Source: Streptomyces blattellae
GTDB taxonomy: Bacteria; Actinomycetota; Actinomycetes; Streptomycetales; Streptomycetaceae
DNA length: 64,000 nucleotides
NCBI RefSeq assembly: GCF_009709555.1
Contig: NZ_WJBG01000222.1
Coordinates: 33,083-97,082 of the forward strand
Direction: 5' to 3'
Shown: positions 43,974 through 52,308 of the stretch, one piece after another
Layout: the number at the start of each line of letters is the position of its first letter
Position numbering within the stretch: position 1 is the first letter of the stretch
Program-made: the position numbers and the translations under genes
Notes under the pieces: model-generated
Seen by the model: only the letters and a program-made list of their open reading frames with translations
What the model was told of the DNA's origin: nothing
The model's database searches: none

Positions 43974-46091
43974 TCAGGCGTCGCCGATGTCGGCGGAGCG
44001 CGCGACGAAACGGGCGGTCCCCCCGGTCACGCGGTACAGGAACCCGCCGTTTCCGTCACCGGCGTCGAAGAACTGCGAGGTGGCTTCGAAGCTCACCCGG
44101 CGGGTGACGCCCTGCCAGGGGGTGCGCAGGAGTTCCGAGCGCAGGGCGGACCGGCCGTCACCGGCGAGGGCCGCGAGGCCGTGGGCGGCGAACCGGACCG
44201 CGTCATAGGCCTCGGCCGCCCAGGGGCCGGGCGGGCGTTTGTGGCGGGCACGGAACGCGGCGGCGAAGGCTCGCGTACGGGGATCGGCGCCGGCGTCGGT
44301 GTAGCCCGTGCCGATCCGCCAGTCCTCGCCGACGGCGAGGAAGACGGGGGCGAGGACGTGCTCGCCCGCGGTCCGGGCGCCGCGGTGGCCCGCGGCCCGC
44401 AGCGCGCGGGCGCAGGCGGCGGCACGGTCGGGGCGCACCCCGGCGAAGAGGACGGCGTCATCGGGGCGGGCGGCGATGCGGCGCGCGGCGGCGGCGAAGT
44501 CCTCGCCGGCCGCGACCTCCTCCAGCACCGTCTCGCTGTCGAGGTTGGGGTGGAGGGTGACGAAGCGGACCGTGGCCAGGCTCGCCGCCTCGGTGGCCCT
44601 GTCGTGCACGACCACCGTGCGGGCGGGTTTGACGACCCGGTTCAGATAGCGGAAGGCCGCGTGTGGGCCGATCGTCCGGGTGGAGCGCAGCACCAGCGCG
44701 GTGGTGGTCTTGACGTTGTTGAGGCCCTCGGTGTCGGCGCGGGTGACCAGGACGGGCAGCCGCGCCTCCGTGCACACGGGCAGGGCTGCCGGCACGGTCG
44801 CGTTCGTGCCCGCGGCGATCACCACGGACACGTCCGGGTCGGCGGCCAGCCGTTCGGCCGCCTCGGCGGAGCCCGCCGCGGTACCGCGGTCGTCGGCGGT
44901 GCGCAGCACGAGGTCGACGGTGCGTCGCGGATCGCGGTTGTGCTGTTCGACGGCGAGCAGGGCGCCGCGCCGGTGAGCCGCGAAGAAGGGGCCGTCCGGG
45001 CTGCCGAGCAGGGCGACCCCATGGCGGGACCGGCGAGGCGAACCCGGGTTCGCCGACGCGCTGTTGCGGCGGCCCCACTGCCACCACGCTCCGGCCCCGC
45101 CCACCGCGGTGACACCGGCCGCGGCCCCCGCGACGAGCAGGCGCCGCCGGGTGGGCGAGGCGGGCGTTTCGGGAGCGGCGGCGGGCGACGGCCCGGTGAC
45201 CACGGTGGGTTCGGGCACGGGCAGGTCGAGGACGCGTGCGGCACGGGCGGCGACCAGGGCGGGCAGTCGCTCGGGCAGCCAGGCGTCCGCCGCGAACTCA
45301 CCGAACGTCTCGCGCAGTTCACGTGCGCTCGGCCGCCGCTCGGGTTCCTTCGCCAGACACCGCCGTACGATCCCGTCGAGCCCCTCCGGTACGCCGTCCA
45401 GGTCCGGTTCCTCGTGCACGGTCCGGTACAGCACGGCCGCCGCGCCGCCGGTGCCGAACGGGGGCAGGCCGGTGGCCGTGTGGGCGAGGACGCAGCCGAG
45501 CGAGAAGACGTCGCTGGGCGGGCCCACGGTGTGCCCGCGGGCCTGCTCGGGCGAGAGATAGCCGGGGGAGCCCACGACGGAGCCGTCCGTGGTGAGGGCG
45601 GTCGCGCCGACGGCCCGGGCGATCCCGAAGTCGATCAGCCGCGGCCCGTCCGCGGCCAGCAGGACGTTCGCGGGCTTGACGTCCCGGTGGACCAGCCCGG
45701 CCGCGTGCACCCCGTCCAGCGCCTCCGCCAGCGCGGTGCCCAGGCCGCGCAGTCGATCCTCGGGCCACGGCCCGTGCAGCGCCACGGCCTCGGCGAGGGA
45801 CGGGCCCGGCACGTAGGCCGTGGCCAGCCACGGAGAGCGGGCGTCGGCGTCGGCCGCGACGACCGGGACGGTCCACCTGCTGGTGAGACGCGACGCGAGT
45901 TCGGCCTCACGGCGGAACCGGGCGCGGAAGCCGTGGTCGTCGGCGTACTCGGCGCGGATCACCTTCAGCGCGCACCAGGCGCCGTGCGGCGAGCGCGCCA
46001 GGTAGACGACGCCCATGCCGCCCGCGCCGAGCCGTCCCGCGAGCCGGTGGCCGCCGATCAAGGAGGGATCGGAGGACAGAAGCCGTTCCAC
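43974..46091 (-). CDS. Membrane serine/threonine kinase fused to extracellular periplasmic-binding domain (1)
   Basis: The 705-residue chain has an N-terminal PknB-like kinase (GAGGMGVVY, catalytic Lys43, HRDVKPANV, DFGIARA), a linker, a membrane segment starting with RRRLLVAGAAAG near residue 325, and a C-terminal type I substrate-binding fold like the Leu/Ile/Val-binding or amide-binding family. The kinase faces the cytoplasm and the binding domain the outside, so it is a ligand-sensing receptor kinase. The GTG at 46091 follows GGGAGAAGG. It lies 80 bases after its paralogue. Such kinase/SBP proteins are known by annotation in actinobacteria; ligands are not known. Confidence 0.92.
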   Translation of the reverse strand: MERLLSSDPSLIGGHRLAGRLGAGGMGVVYLARSPHGAWCALKVIRAEYADDHGFRARFRREAELASRLTSRWTVPVVAADADARSPWLATAYVPGPSLAEAVALHGPWPEDRLRGLGTALAEALDGVHAAGLVHRDVKPANVLLAADGPRLIDFGIARAVGATALTTDGSVVGSPGYLSPEQARGHTVGPPSDVFSLGCVLAHTATGLPPFGTGGAAAVLYRTVHEEPDLDGVPEGLDGIVRRCLAKEPERRPSARELRETFGEFAADAWLPERLPALVAARAARVLDLPVPEPTVVTGPSPAAAPETPASPTRRRLLVAGAAAGVTAVGGAGAWWQWGRRNSASANPGSPRRSRHGVALLGSPDGPFFAAHRRGALLAVEQHNRDPRRTVDLVLRTADDRGTAAGSAEAAERLAADPDVSVVIAAGTNATVPAALPVCTEARLPVLVTRADTEGLNNVKTTTALVLRSTRTIGPHAAFRYLNRVVKPARTVVVHDRATEAASLATVRFVTLHPNLDSETVLEEVAAGEDFAAAARRIAARPDDAVLFAGVRPDRAAACARALRAAGHRGARTAGEHVLAPVFLAVGEDWRIGTGYTDAGADPRTRAFAAAFRARHKRPPGPWAAEAYDAVRFAAHGLAALAGDGRSALRSELLRTPWQGVTRRVSFEATSQFFDAGDGNGGFLYRVTGGTARFVARSADIGDA

Positions 46092-46171
46092 GTCAGCAGC
46101 CTTCTCCCTTATCCGGCCGCCAGGGAACCGCCGCCGCGGCCCTCGTCGACCCCCTCGGCTTCCCGCCCACG

Positions 46172-48385
46172 TCAGCTGTCGGCCTTCGCCGCACGATCCA
46201 GCTCGGCCAGCGATCCGAGCTGCCGGAACCGCCCGCCGCGGACCTCGTGGACGAAGGTGTCGTCCGTCCAGCCGTCGCCGCTGTTGTCGTACTGGTGGAG
46301 CTCGCCGAAGGTGTACGTCCGGGCGATGCCGTCGTACGTGTACTTCGCCGTCGCCAGCCGCGCGGCGAGGTCGGCCCGTACCGGCCGTCGGCGTGCCCCG
46401 GCCGGGACCGTGCGGGCGAACTCGGCGAGCAGCATCCGCACGCTGTCGTATGCCTCGGTGGCATACGGCTCCGGGGTGCCGCCGTAGCGCTTCCGCCACG
46501 CCGCCGTGAAGTCCCTGGCCCGCCGAGTCGCCAGTACGGAGGGGTCCACGGCCGAGGTGACCGCGTACCAGCCCTCGCCCGCGGCACCCGCCCGGCGCGG
46601 GAAGTCCGAGCCGTACAGCTGGTGCTGCATCCAGCGCGGCCCCGTGAAGCCTGCCGTGGCCAGGTCCCGGGCCGCGCGGACGGTGGCGTCCAGGGGGCCC
46701 AGGTAGGCGAAGGCCCCGACACCGGCGGCGAGCAGTTCGCGGACCGCCTCGGGGCCGTCGTCCGTCCGCTCCGCGACGACGCGGGGGACGACCTCGGCGC
46801 CCAGCTGGTCGCGCCACGCGCTGACCAGGGCGCCCTGGTCCTGGACGGTCGGGCCGCCGTCCCGGTCGATCACGACGCCGATCCGCGCCACCTGGCCGGT
46901 CACCAACGCGTGGACCGCGATCCAGGTGCCGAGCGCCAGATGCGGAGCGGCGCTCTGGAACGAGGTCTTGGGCGATGTCACGAAGTAGTCCTGCTGCCCC
47001 GTGCTGCTGGACACATGGGTCAGCCCCGCCTCGCCGTAGACGGCCGCGGCCCCGCGCATCGGGATCTCGGCGACCGGCCCCAGCACGGCCACGACCTTCC
47101 GGTCGGCGGTGAACGAACGGGCCACCTCCAGGGCGGAGTTGACGTCGCCGCGGTCGGCCAGGACCTCCACCTTCAGGTCGTAGGAGCGCCGCGGGGAGAG
47201 GTTGTGCTCGGCGACGGCGAAGCGGGCGGCGCGTTCGCAGGCCCGGCTGACGGCGGCGTTCCCCGTGCCGGTGGACGTGTGCACGCCGAGGACGTACACG
47301 GGACGCCCGCCGCCCCCGGACGGCTCCTTGTCGTCGTCCGCCGCCGCCCACACCGCCGTTCCGGTCCCGCCGCCGGCGAGCAGCAGCGCACCGCCGGCGA
47401 GCAGCAGCCGGCGCCGTCCGGGGCGCCGGGCCGGAGGTGTGTCCTGCGGGGCCTGCTCGGCCGGTTCGTCCACGACCGTGGGCTCGATGCCGGGCAGGGC
47501 GAGACTCTCGGCGGCCCTCGCGGCGACCATCCGCGCCACGGGGCCGGGGAGCCAGTCGCCGGAGGTGTCCGGGGCGGCCGTGGCGTCCGTGGCGAGCAGG
47601 CGCCGTATCTCGTCGGCCGTGGGCCGTGCGTCGGGGTCCTTGGCCAGGCAGCGCTCCACCAGGGTCCGTGACTCGCCTTCCAGGTCCCCGAGTTCCGGCT
47701 CGTCGTGGACGGTGCGGTACAGCAGGGCGTCCGGCGTCCCGGTGCCGAAGGGCGGGATGCCGGTCGCGGCGTACGCCAGCACGCAGCCCAGCGCGAAGAG
47801 GTCGCTCGCGGAGGTGGCCGGCCGGCCCCGGGCCTGCTCCGGGGCGAGGAATCCGGGCGTGCCGACCACGACCCCGGACGCGGTCAGCGCCGTGTCGTCG
47901 GCGGCGCGTGCGATGCCGAAGTCGATCAGGCGCGGCCCGTCCAGAGCGAGCAGCACGTTGCCCGGCTTGACGTCGCGGTGGACGAGCCCGGCCGTGTGCA
48001 CGGCGTCCAGCGCGCCGGCCAGCAGCCCGCCGAGCACCCGCACCGCACGCCACGGCAGCGGGCCGTGCGCGGCGACCGCCTCGGCGACGGAGGGACCGGG
48101 GACGAACACGGTGGCCAGCCAGGGCTCGCGGGTCTCCGCGTCGGCGTCCAGGACGGAGACCACCCAGGGGCTGTCCACCCGCCGCGCCAGCTCCACCTCC
48201 CGCGCGAACCGGGCACGGAAGTCGTCGTCACCGGCGCTCTCCCCCCGGATCACCTTGACCGCCGCGAGCGCCCCCGCGTCGGTGCGTCCGAGATAGACGA
48301 CACCCATCCCGCCCGCACCGAGCCGACGCAACAGCCGGAACCCGGCGATACGGGACGGGTCGGACGGCTGCAAGGTCTCGCTCAT
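46172..48385 (-). CDS. Membrane serine/threonine kinase fused to extracellular periplasmic-binding domain (2)
   Basis: The 737-residue paralogue of the preceding protein has the same plan: kinase with GAGGMGVVY, Lys44, HRDVKPGNV and DFGIARA; membrane segment beginning RRRLLLAGGALLL; then a binding fold with VLGVHTSTGTGN, VVAVLGPVAEIPMRG, GVVIDRDGGP and YATEAYDSVRMLL. The two extracellular domains differ clearly, so different ligands or a heteromeric receptor are possible. Its start overlaps the lipoprotein stop (ATGA), so the three genes are one transcript. Confidence 0.92.
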   Translation of the reverse strand: MSETLQPSDPSRIAGFRLLRRLGAGGMGVVYLGRTDAGALAAVKVIRGESAGDDDFRARFAREVELARRVDSPWVVSVLDADAETREPWLATVFVPGPSVAEAVAAHGPLPWRAVRVLGGLLAGALDAVHTAGLVHRDVKPGNVLLALDGPRLIDFGIARAADDTALTASGVVVGTPGFLAPEQARGRPATSASDLFALGCVLAYAATGIPPFGTGTPDALLYRTVHDEPELGDLEGESRTLVERCLAKDPDARPTADEIRRLLATDATAAPDTSGDWLPGPVARMVAARAAESLALPGIEPTVVDEPAEQAPQDTPPARRPGRRRLLLAGGALLLAGGGTGTAVWAAADDDKEPSGGGGRPVYVLGVHTSTGTGNAAVSRACERAARFAVAEHNLSPRRSYDLKVEVLADRGDVNSALEVARSFTADRKVVAVLGPVAEIPMRGAAAVYGEAGLTHVSSSTGQQDYFVTSPKTSFQSAAPHLALGTWIAVHALVTGQVARIGVVIDRDGGPTVQDQGALVSAWRDQLGAEVVPRVVAERTDDGPEAVRELLAAGVGAFAYLGPLDATVRAARDLATAGFTGPRWMQHQLYGSDFPRRAGAAGEGWYAVTSAVDPSVLATRRARDFTAAWRKRYGGTPEPYATEAYDSVRMLLAEFARTVPAGARRRPVRADLAARLATAKYTYDGIARTYTFGELHQYDNSGDGWTDDTFVHEVRGGRFRQLGSLAELDRAAKADS

Positions 48386-49254
48386 CGTTCCGCCCCCTCG
48401 GTCTCGCCCGGCGTGCCCGCCGATGTGCCCGTCGATGTCTCCGCCGGTTCCGTCGCGTCGCCCCGGCGGTCGATGCCGGCGGCGACGAAGCCCAGCCCCT
48501 CGACCATGTCGACGGTGACCGTGGAGTCCTCCTCCTCGGTCCGGCCCGCGCCGTGCCGTGCGGTCGCGGCCACCGTGACCGGCCCGAGCCGGAACTTGTA
48601 CCAGTCGAAGGGGTGTGCCCGGCTCTCGCCGTCGACGATCCACTCCCCGGACTCCGCGAGGTCGTCCTCGCTGATCGCGTTCCGCTCGTCGGTGAACGCG
48701 TCGACCCGGGAGTACAGGCCCCGCACCACGTCCGTGGCGTTCAGCCGCTGCTGGGGGCAGCTCAGCGCCGACTCCAGCGCCCCCGCCATGTCGCGCCGCG
48801 CCGCCATGGTGTCCTGGTGCACGGTGACGGTCAGCGATACGTACACCGGACCCTTGCCGCCCTTCTCCGGCAGCTCGAACGCCCGCGTGAGGCTGGCCAG
48901 TACGGTCTTGGGCAGTGGCTCGCGCCGCCACTGGCAGTCGTCCTGCAGTACGGCCCACTCGGACGGATCACTTTCGAAGGGCTCGCGTTTGCGATACCCG
49001 ACACCGAAGTAGTCGGGCCGCACGTCGAGTTCACGGACGAAAGCCAACGCCTCCGCCCGCGTCCTCGGCGCCCGTTCCTCCGCCAGCGTGTACGGCTCGC
49101 TCACCGCAGTCGCCGACGACGGCGAGGCCGAGGCGTCGGGGCTCCCTTTCGGCTTCCCCTTCCCCTCGGCCTCGCCGTCCGGCGACCCGCTGGTACACCC
49201 GGCCAGCAGCAGCGCCCCCGCCGCCGCGGCCAGGGCTGGTCTCCACCCGGCCAT
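48382..49254 (-). CDS. Putative lipoprotein, first gene of the kinase operon
   Basis: The 290-residue protein has a signal peptide and lipobox LLAGC near residue 19, a Gly/Lys/Ser linker, and a soluble domain with VRELDVRPDYFGVGYRKREP, LQDDCQWRREPLP and WIVDGESRAHPFDWYKFRLG. A C-terminal Thr/Gly/Glu tail follows. I do not recognise a characterised family. It is translationally coupled to kinase 2 and may be an accessory ligand or partner of the receptor kinases on the outer face. Confidence 0.85.
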   Translation of the reverse strand: MAGWRPALAAAAGALLLAGCTSGSPDGEAEGKGKPKGSPDASASPSSATAVSEPYTLAEERAPRTRAEALAFVRELDVRPDYFGVGYRKREPFESDPSEWAVLQDDCQWRREPLPKTVLASLTRAFELPEKGGKGPVYVSLTVTVHQDTMAARRDMAGALESALSCPQQRLNATDVVRGLYSRVDAFTDERNAISEDDLAESGEWIVDGESRAHPFDWYKFRLGPVTVAATARHGAGRTEEEDSTVTVDMVEGLGFVAAGIDRRGDATEPAETSTGTSAGTPGETEGAER

Positions 49255-49378
49255 GCATCACTCCCCTTCGACGCCCGCTCGGCACGTCAGTGTGACGCAT
49301 GGAAACGCCATCCCAACTGCCCTTGCGGGAATGCCAAGTCAAGAGCATCGACGTAGCGGAGAGTCAATCGGTTGCGAC

Positions 49379-50287
49379 TCAGCGGTGGTATGCCTCCAGT
49401 TCGGTGATCGAGGGGGCTTCACGCGTGTGCGCCTGGAGATGCCGGCGCCTGGTGATCCGGTGGCCGATGAGGCCGTGGCGCGGGGCGAAGAGGTACACGA
49501 GGGCGAACGCGGCGCCCTGGACCAGGACGATCATGCCGCCGGAGGCGGTGTCGAGGTAGTAGCTCAGGTACAGGCCGGTGACGGCCGCGGCGGCGGAGAA
49601 GGCCGGTGCGATCAGCAGCATGCGCTGGAATCGGTCGGTCAGCAGGTAGGCGGTCGCGCCGGGGATGACCAGCATGGCCACGACCAGGATGACACCGGCG
49701 ACCTGGAGGGCCACCACGCAGGTGAAGGCGAGCAGTCCGAGCAGGGCCGCGCCGAGCAGACGGGGGGACAGGCCGATGGCCTGCACGTGGGTCGGGTCGA
49801 AGGCGTAGAGGGTGAAGTCGCGGCGTTTGAGGATCAGCAGAGCGAGGGTGACCGCGCCGAGGGCGGCGATCTGGATCAGATCGGCGCGGTCGACGCCGAG
49901 CAGGCTGCCGAAGATGATGTGGTTGAGGTCCGTCTGGCTGGGCGTGACCGAGATCAGCACCAGGCCGAGCGCGAACAGGGTGGTGAACACGATGCCGATC
50001 GCGGCGTCCTCCTTGATCCGGCTGGTGTCCCGGACCACGCCGATGAGCGCGACGGCCAGCACGCCGAAGACGACGGCGCCCAGCGCGAACGGCACACCGA
50101 GGATGTAGGCGAGCACCACGCCGGGCAGCACGGCGTGGGAGACGGCGTCGCCCATGAGCGACCAGCCGATGAGGACCAGCCAGCAGGACAGCACCGCGCA
50201 GACCACGGCCGCGACGAGCGTGGCCGCCAGGGCCCGGACCATGAAGCTGTAGGTGAGGGGTTCCAGGAGGAACTCGTAGAGGGTCAC
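49379..50287 (-). CDS. Metal ABC transporter permease (ZnuB/MntC type)
   Basis: The 302-residue membrane protein has the ABC-3 family pattern: SCWLVLIGWSLMGDAVSHAVLPGVVLAY, then FGSLLGVDRAD and AMLVIPGATAYLLT. It is the channel of a divalent-metal importer. The GTG start overlaps the ATPase stop (GTGA). The His/Arg-rich C-terminus ends HLQAHTREAPSITELEAYHR. It is the last gene of the run that begins with the monooxygenase. Confidence 0.93.
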   Translation of the reverse strand: MTLYEFLLEPLTYSFMVRALAATLVAAVVCAVLSCWLVLIGWSLMGDAVSHAVLPGVVLAYILGVPFALGAVVFGVLAVALIGVVRDTSRIKEDAAIGIVFTTLFALGLVLISVTPSQTDLNHIIFGSLLGVDRADLIQIAALGAVTLALLILKRRDFTLYAFDPTHVQAIGLSPRLLGAALLGLLAFTCVVALQVAGVILVVAMLVIPGATAYLLTDRFQRMLLIAPAFSAAAAVTGLYLSYYLDTASGGMIVLVQGAAFALVYLFAPRHGLIGHRITRRRHLQAHTREAPSITELEAYHR

Positions 50288-51027
50288 ACCGGCTCCTCTC
50301 GCCGGAGCACGTCCAGCCCGAACGCCCGCGCGAGGTTGTCGGGCCGGAGGACCTCGTCCGGTGAGCCGTGGACGAGGACCGTGCGCATGAGCAGGACCGC
50401 CTCGTCGGCGAGGCTGGGCAGGGCGTGCAGGTCGTGGGTGGACACCAGAACGGCGGCCCCGTCCCCGGCCAGTTCGCGCAGCAGACGGGTGATGGTGGCC
50501 TCCGAGCCCTTGTCGACACCGGCGAAGGGCTCGTCCAGCAGCAGGATGCCGGCCCCCTGCGCGATTCCGCGGGCGACGAAGGCGCGTTTGCGCTGGCCGC
50601 CGGAGAGCCGCCCGATCTGGCGGTCGGCCAGGCCGGTGAGCTGCACACGCTCCAGGGCGTGGTCCACCGCCTCGTGGTCGGCGCGACGCGGGCGCCGGGT
50701 GAAGCCCAGGTGCCCGTAGCGGCCGGTCATCACGACATCCCGAACCGACAGCGGGAACGCCCAGTCCACGTCCTCGCTCTGGGGTACGTAGCCGATCGCT
50801 CCGGACTTGCGTGCCCGCACGGGCGGGCCGCCGTTGACGCGCACGGTGCCGCTGTCGGGCTTGAGGGCACCCATGATGGTCTTGAACAGCGTCGACTTGC
50901 CCGAGCCGTTCATCCCCACGAGCCCGCACACCCGTCCGGCGGCCAGCGACAGAGTGACGCGGTCGAGTGCGACGACGTCGCCGTAACGGACGGTCGCCTG
51001 GTCGACGTGGATCGCCGGCGCGGTCAT
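50284..51027 (-). CDS. Metal ABC transporter ATPase (MntB/ZnuC type)
   Basis: The 247-residue ATPase has Walker A GMNGSGKST, signature LSGGQRKRAFVARG, Walker B LLLDEPFAGVD and H-loop VSTHDLHAL. It matches the ATPases of manganese/zinc/iron importers. It overlaps by four bases with both neighbours. Confidence 0.94.
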   Translation of the reverse strand: MTAPAIHVDQATVRYGDVVALDRVTLSLAAGRVCGLVGMNGSGKSTLFKTIMGALKPDSGTVRVNGGPPVRARKSGAIGYVPQSEDVDWAFPLSVRDVVMTGRYGHLGFTRRPRRADHEAVDHALERVQLTGLADRQIGRLSGGQRKRAFVARGIAQGAGILLLDEPFAGVDKGSEATITRLLRELAGDGAAVLVSTHDLHALPSLADEAVLLMRTVLVHGSPDEVLRPDNLARAFGLDVLRREEPV

Positions 51028-51935
51028 CGGGCGGTCCCGTTCAGCGCGGTGACGATGGTGTCCGCGTCGTGGCGGATCAGGTCGAGGTAGGTCGGCACGG
51101 GACCCTCCGGTCCGGACAGCGAGTCGACGTAGAGCACACCGCCGAACCGGGCGCCGGTGGCCGAGACGACCTGGCGCATCGGAGCGTCGGACACGGTGGA
51201 CTCGCAGAACACCGCGGGGACTCTGTTCTGTTCGACGAAGTCGATCGTGCGGGTGATCTGCTGCGGAGTGGCCTGCTGTTCGGCGTTGACGGCCCAGATG
51301 TAGCGTTCGGTCAGGCCCGCGTCGCGTGCCAGGTAGGAGAAGGCGCCCTCACAGGTGACGAGCGCCCGTTCACTGCCCGGCAGGCGGCCCAGCGCACCCA
51401 CCAGCTCGTCGTGGACGCCTTGCAGCTGCCGCTTGTAGCGCGTGCCGTTGGCCTCGAACGCGGCCGCGTTGTCCGGGTCGAGGTCGCTGAACGCCTTCAC
51501 CATGTTGTCCACGTAGATCTGCACGTTCAGCGGTGACATCCACGCGTGCGGATTGGCCCGTCCGCGGTAGGCGTCCTCGGCGATGTCGATCGGCCTGACT
51601 CCTTCGCTGACCACCGCGTGCGGTACGTCGGTCTCGGCCACGAACTGCTCGAACCAGGCTTCCAGGTGCAGGCCGTTGTCGATGATCAGATCGGCTCCGG
51701 CGGCCTTCTTGACGTCGTCCGGTGTGGGCTCGTACCCGTGGATCTCCGCACCGGCCTTGGTGATGGACTCCACCCGGAGGTGGTCGCCCGCGACGTTGGC
51801 GGCGATGTCGGCCAGGACCGTGAACGTCGTCAGGACGACCGGCCGCCGGTCGGCACGGGCCGCGCTCACGCTCCCGAGCTGGCACCCGGCCAGCAGGAAC
51901 ACCATCGTCGTCGCACAGGCGATCCAGGCCTTCAT
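51024..51935 (-). CDS. Metal ABC transporter substrate-binding lipoprotein (manganese/iron type)
   Basis: The 303-residue protein has a lipobox LLAGC and the TroA/PsaA fold. The ligands read His66 (AEIHGYEP), His130 (NPHAWMSP), Glu196 (VTCEGAFSYLA) and Asp271 (YVDSLS). This His-His-Glu-Asp set is that of manganese/iron binders, whereas zinc binders normally have a third His, and there is no His-rich loop. It lies 26 bases after the ABM gene, and a small GC hairpin (51949-51961) follows that stop. Confidence 0.93.
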   Translation of the reverse strand: MKAWIACATTMVFLLAGCQLGSVSAARADRRPVVLTTFTVLADIAANVAGDHLRVESITKAGAEIHGYEPTPDDVKKAAGADLIIDNGLHLEAWFEQFVAETDVPHAVVSEGVRPIDIAEDAYRGRANPHAWMSPLNVQIYVDNMVKAFSDLDPDNAAAFEANGTRYKRQLQGVHDELVGALGRLPGSERALVTCEGAFSYLARDAGLTERYIWAVNAEQQATPQQITRTIDFVEQNRVPAVFCESTVSDAPMRQVVSATGARFGGVLYVDSLSGPEGPVPTYLDLIRHDADTIVTALNGTAR

Positions 51936-51948
51936 CAGGTGCCGGACG

Positions 51949-51961
51949 CCCCCTGCGGGGG
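51949..51961 (-). other. Short GC hairpin between ABM and metal-binding genes
   Basis: CCCCC-TGC-GGGGG immediately follows the ABM stop on the minus strand and precedes the metal-binding lipoprotein start by 13 bases. A five-pair stem without a T-run is unlikely to stop transcription fully. It may reduce or stabilise the downstream message. Confidence 0.5.
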
Positions 51962-52288
51962 TCAGTTCCGTGGCGTGATCTCCGCCATCCGCGACCATCC
52001 CTGCCCCTCCGTCTCGACGTTGATGATGTCGGGGGTCACGGCCACCACGTCCGGCATCCAGGCCATCGCCGCCTTGAAGTGGCCGGAGTTGACGTGTTCG
52101 ACGCCCGCCTCCTGGGAGGCGAACGCCTCCAGGAGGACGAAGCGGTCCGGGTCGGCGGTGTCGGCGGACCACTCGAAGAAGAGATTGCCGGGCTCGGCGC
52201 GGGTGGCTGCGGTGAAGTCGGCCACGAGGCCGGGCCATTGGTCGCGGTACTCCGGGCGGACGGTGAACCGTACGGCGATGAAGATCAT
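51962..52288 (-). CDS. Antibiotic biosynthesis monooxygenase (ABM) domain protein
   Basis: The 108-residue dimeric alpha+beta-barrel protein has the ABM landmarks IFIAVRFTVRPEYRD, NLFFEWSADTADPDRFVLLEAF and VNSGHFKAAM. Family members are cofactor-free monooxygenases, heme-degrading enzymes or quinone-related proteins. It starts 20 bases after the chaperonin stop with its own GGAGG site, so it is likely in the monooxygenase transcript. Confidence 0.9.
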   Translation of the reverse strand: MIFIAVRFTVRPEYRDQWPGLVADFTAATRAEPGNLFFEWSADTADPDRFVLLEAFASQEAGVEHVNSGHFKAAMAWMPDVVAVTPDIINVETEGQGWSRMAEITPRN

Positions 52289-52308
52289 TCGATGCTCCCT
52301 GCCTCCGG

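Noticed and set aside
43974..48053. Single giant kinase gene covering both fusion proteins
   Set aside because: The frame upstream of 46091 is out of phase with the kinase 2 coding frame and reads as Arg/Gly-rich shadow; a GTG with GGGAGAAGG at 46091 gives a complete kinase, so there are two genes.
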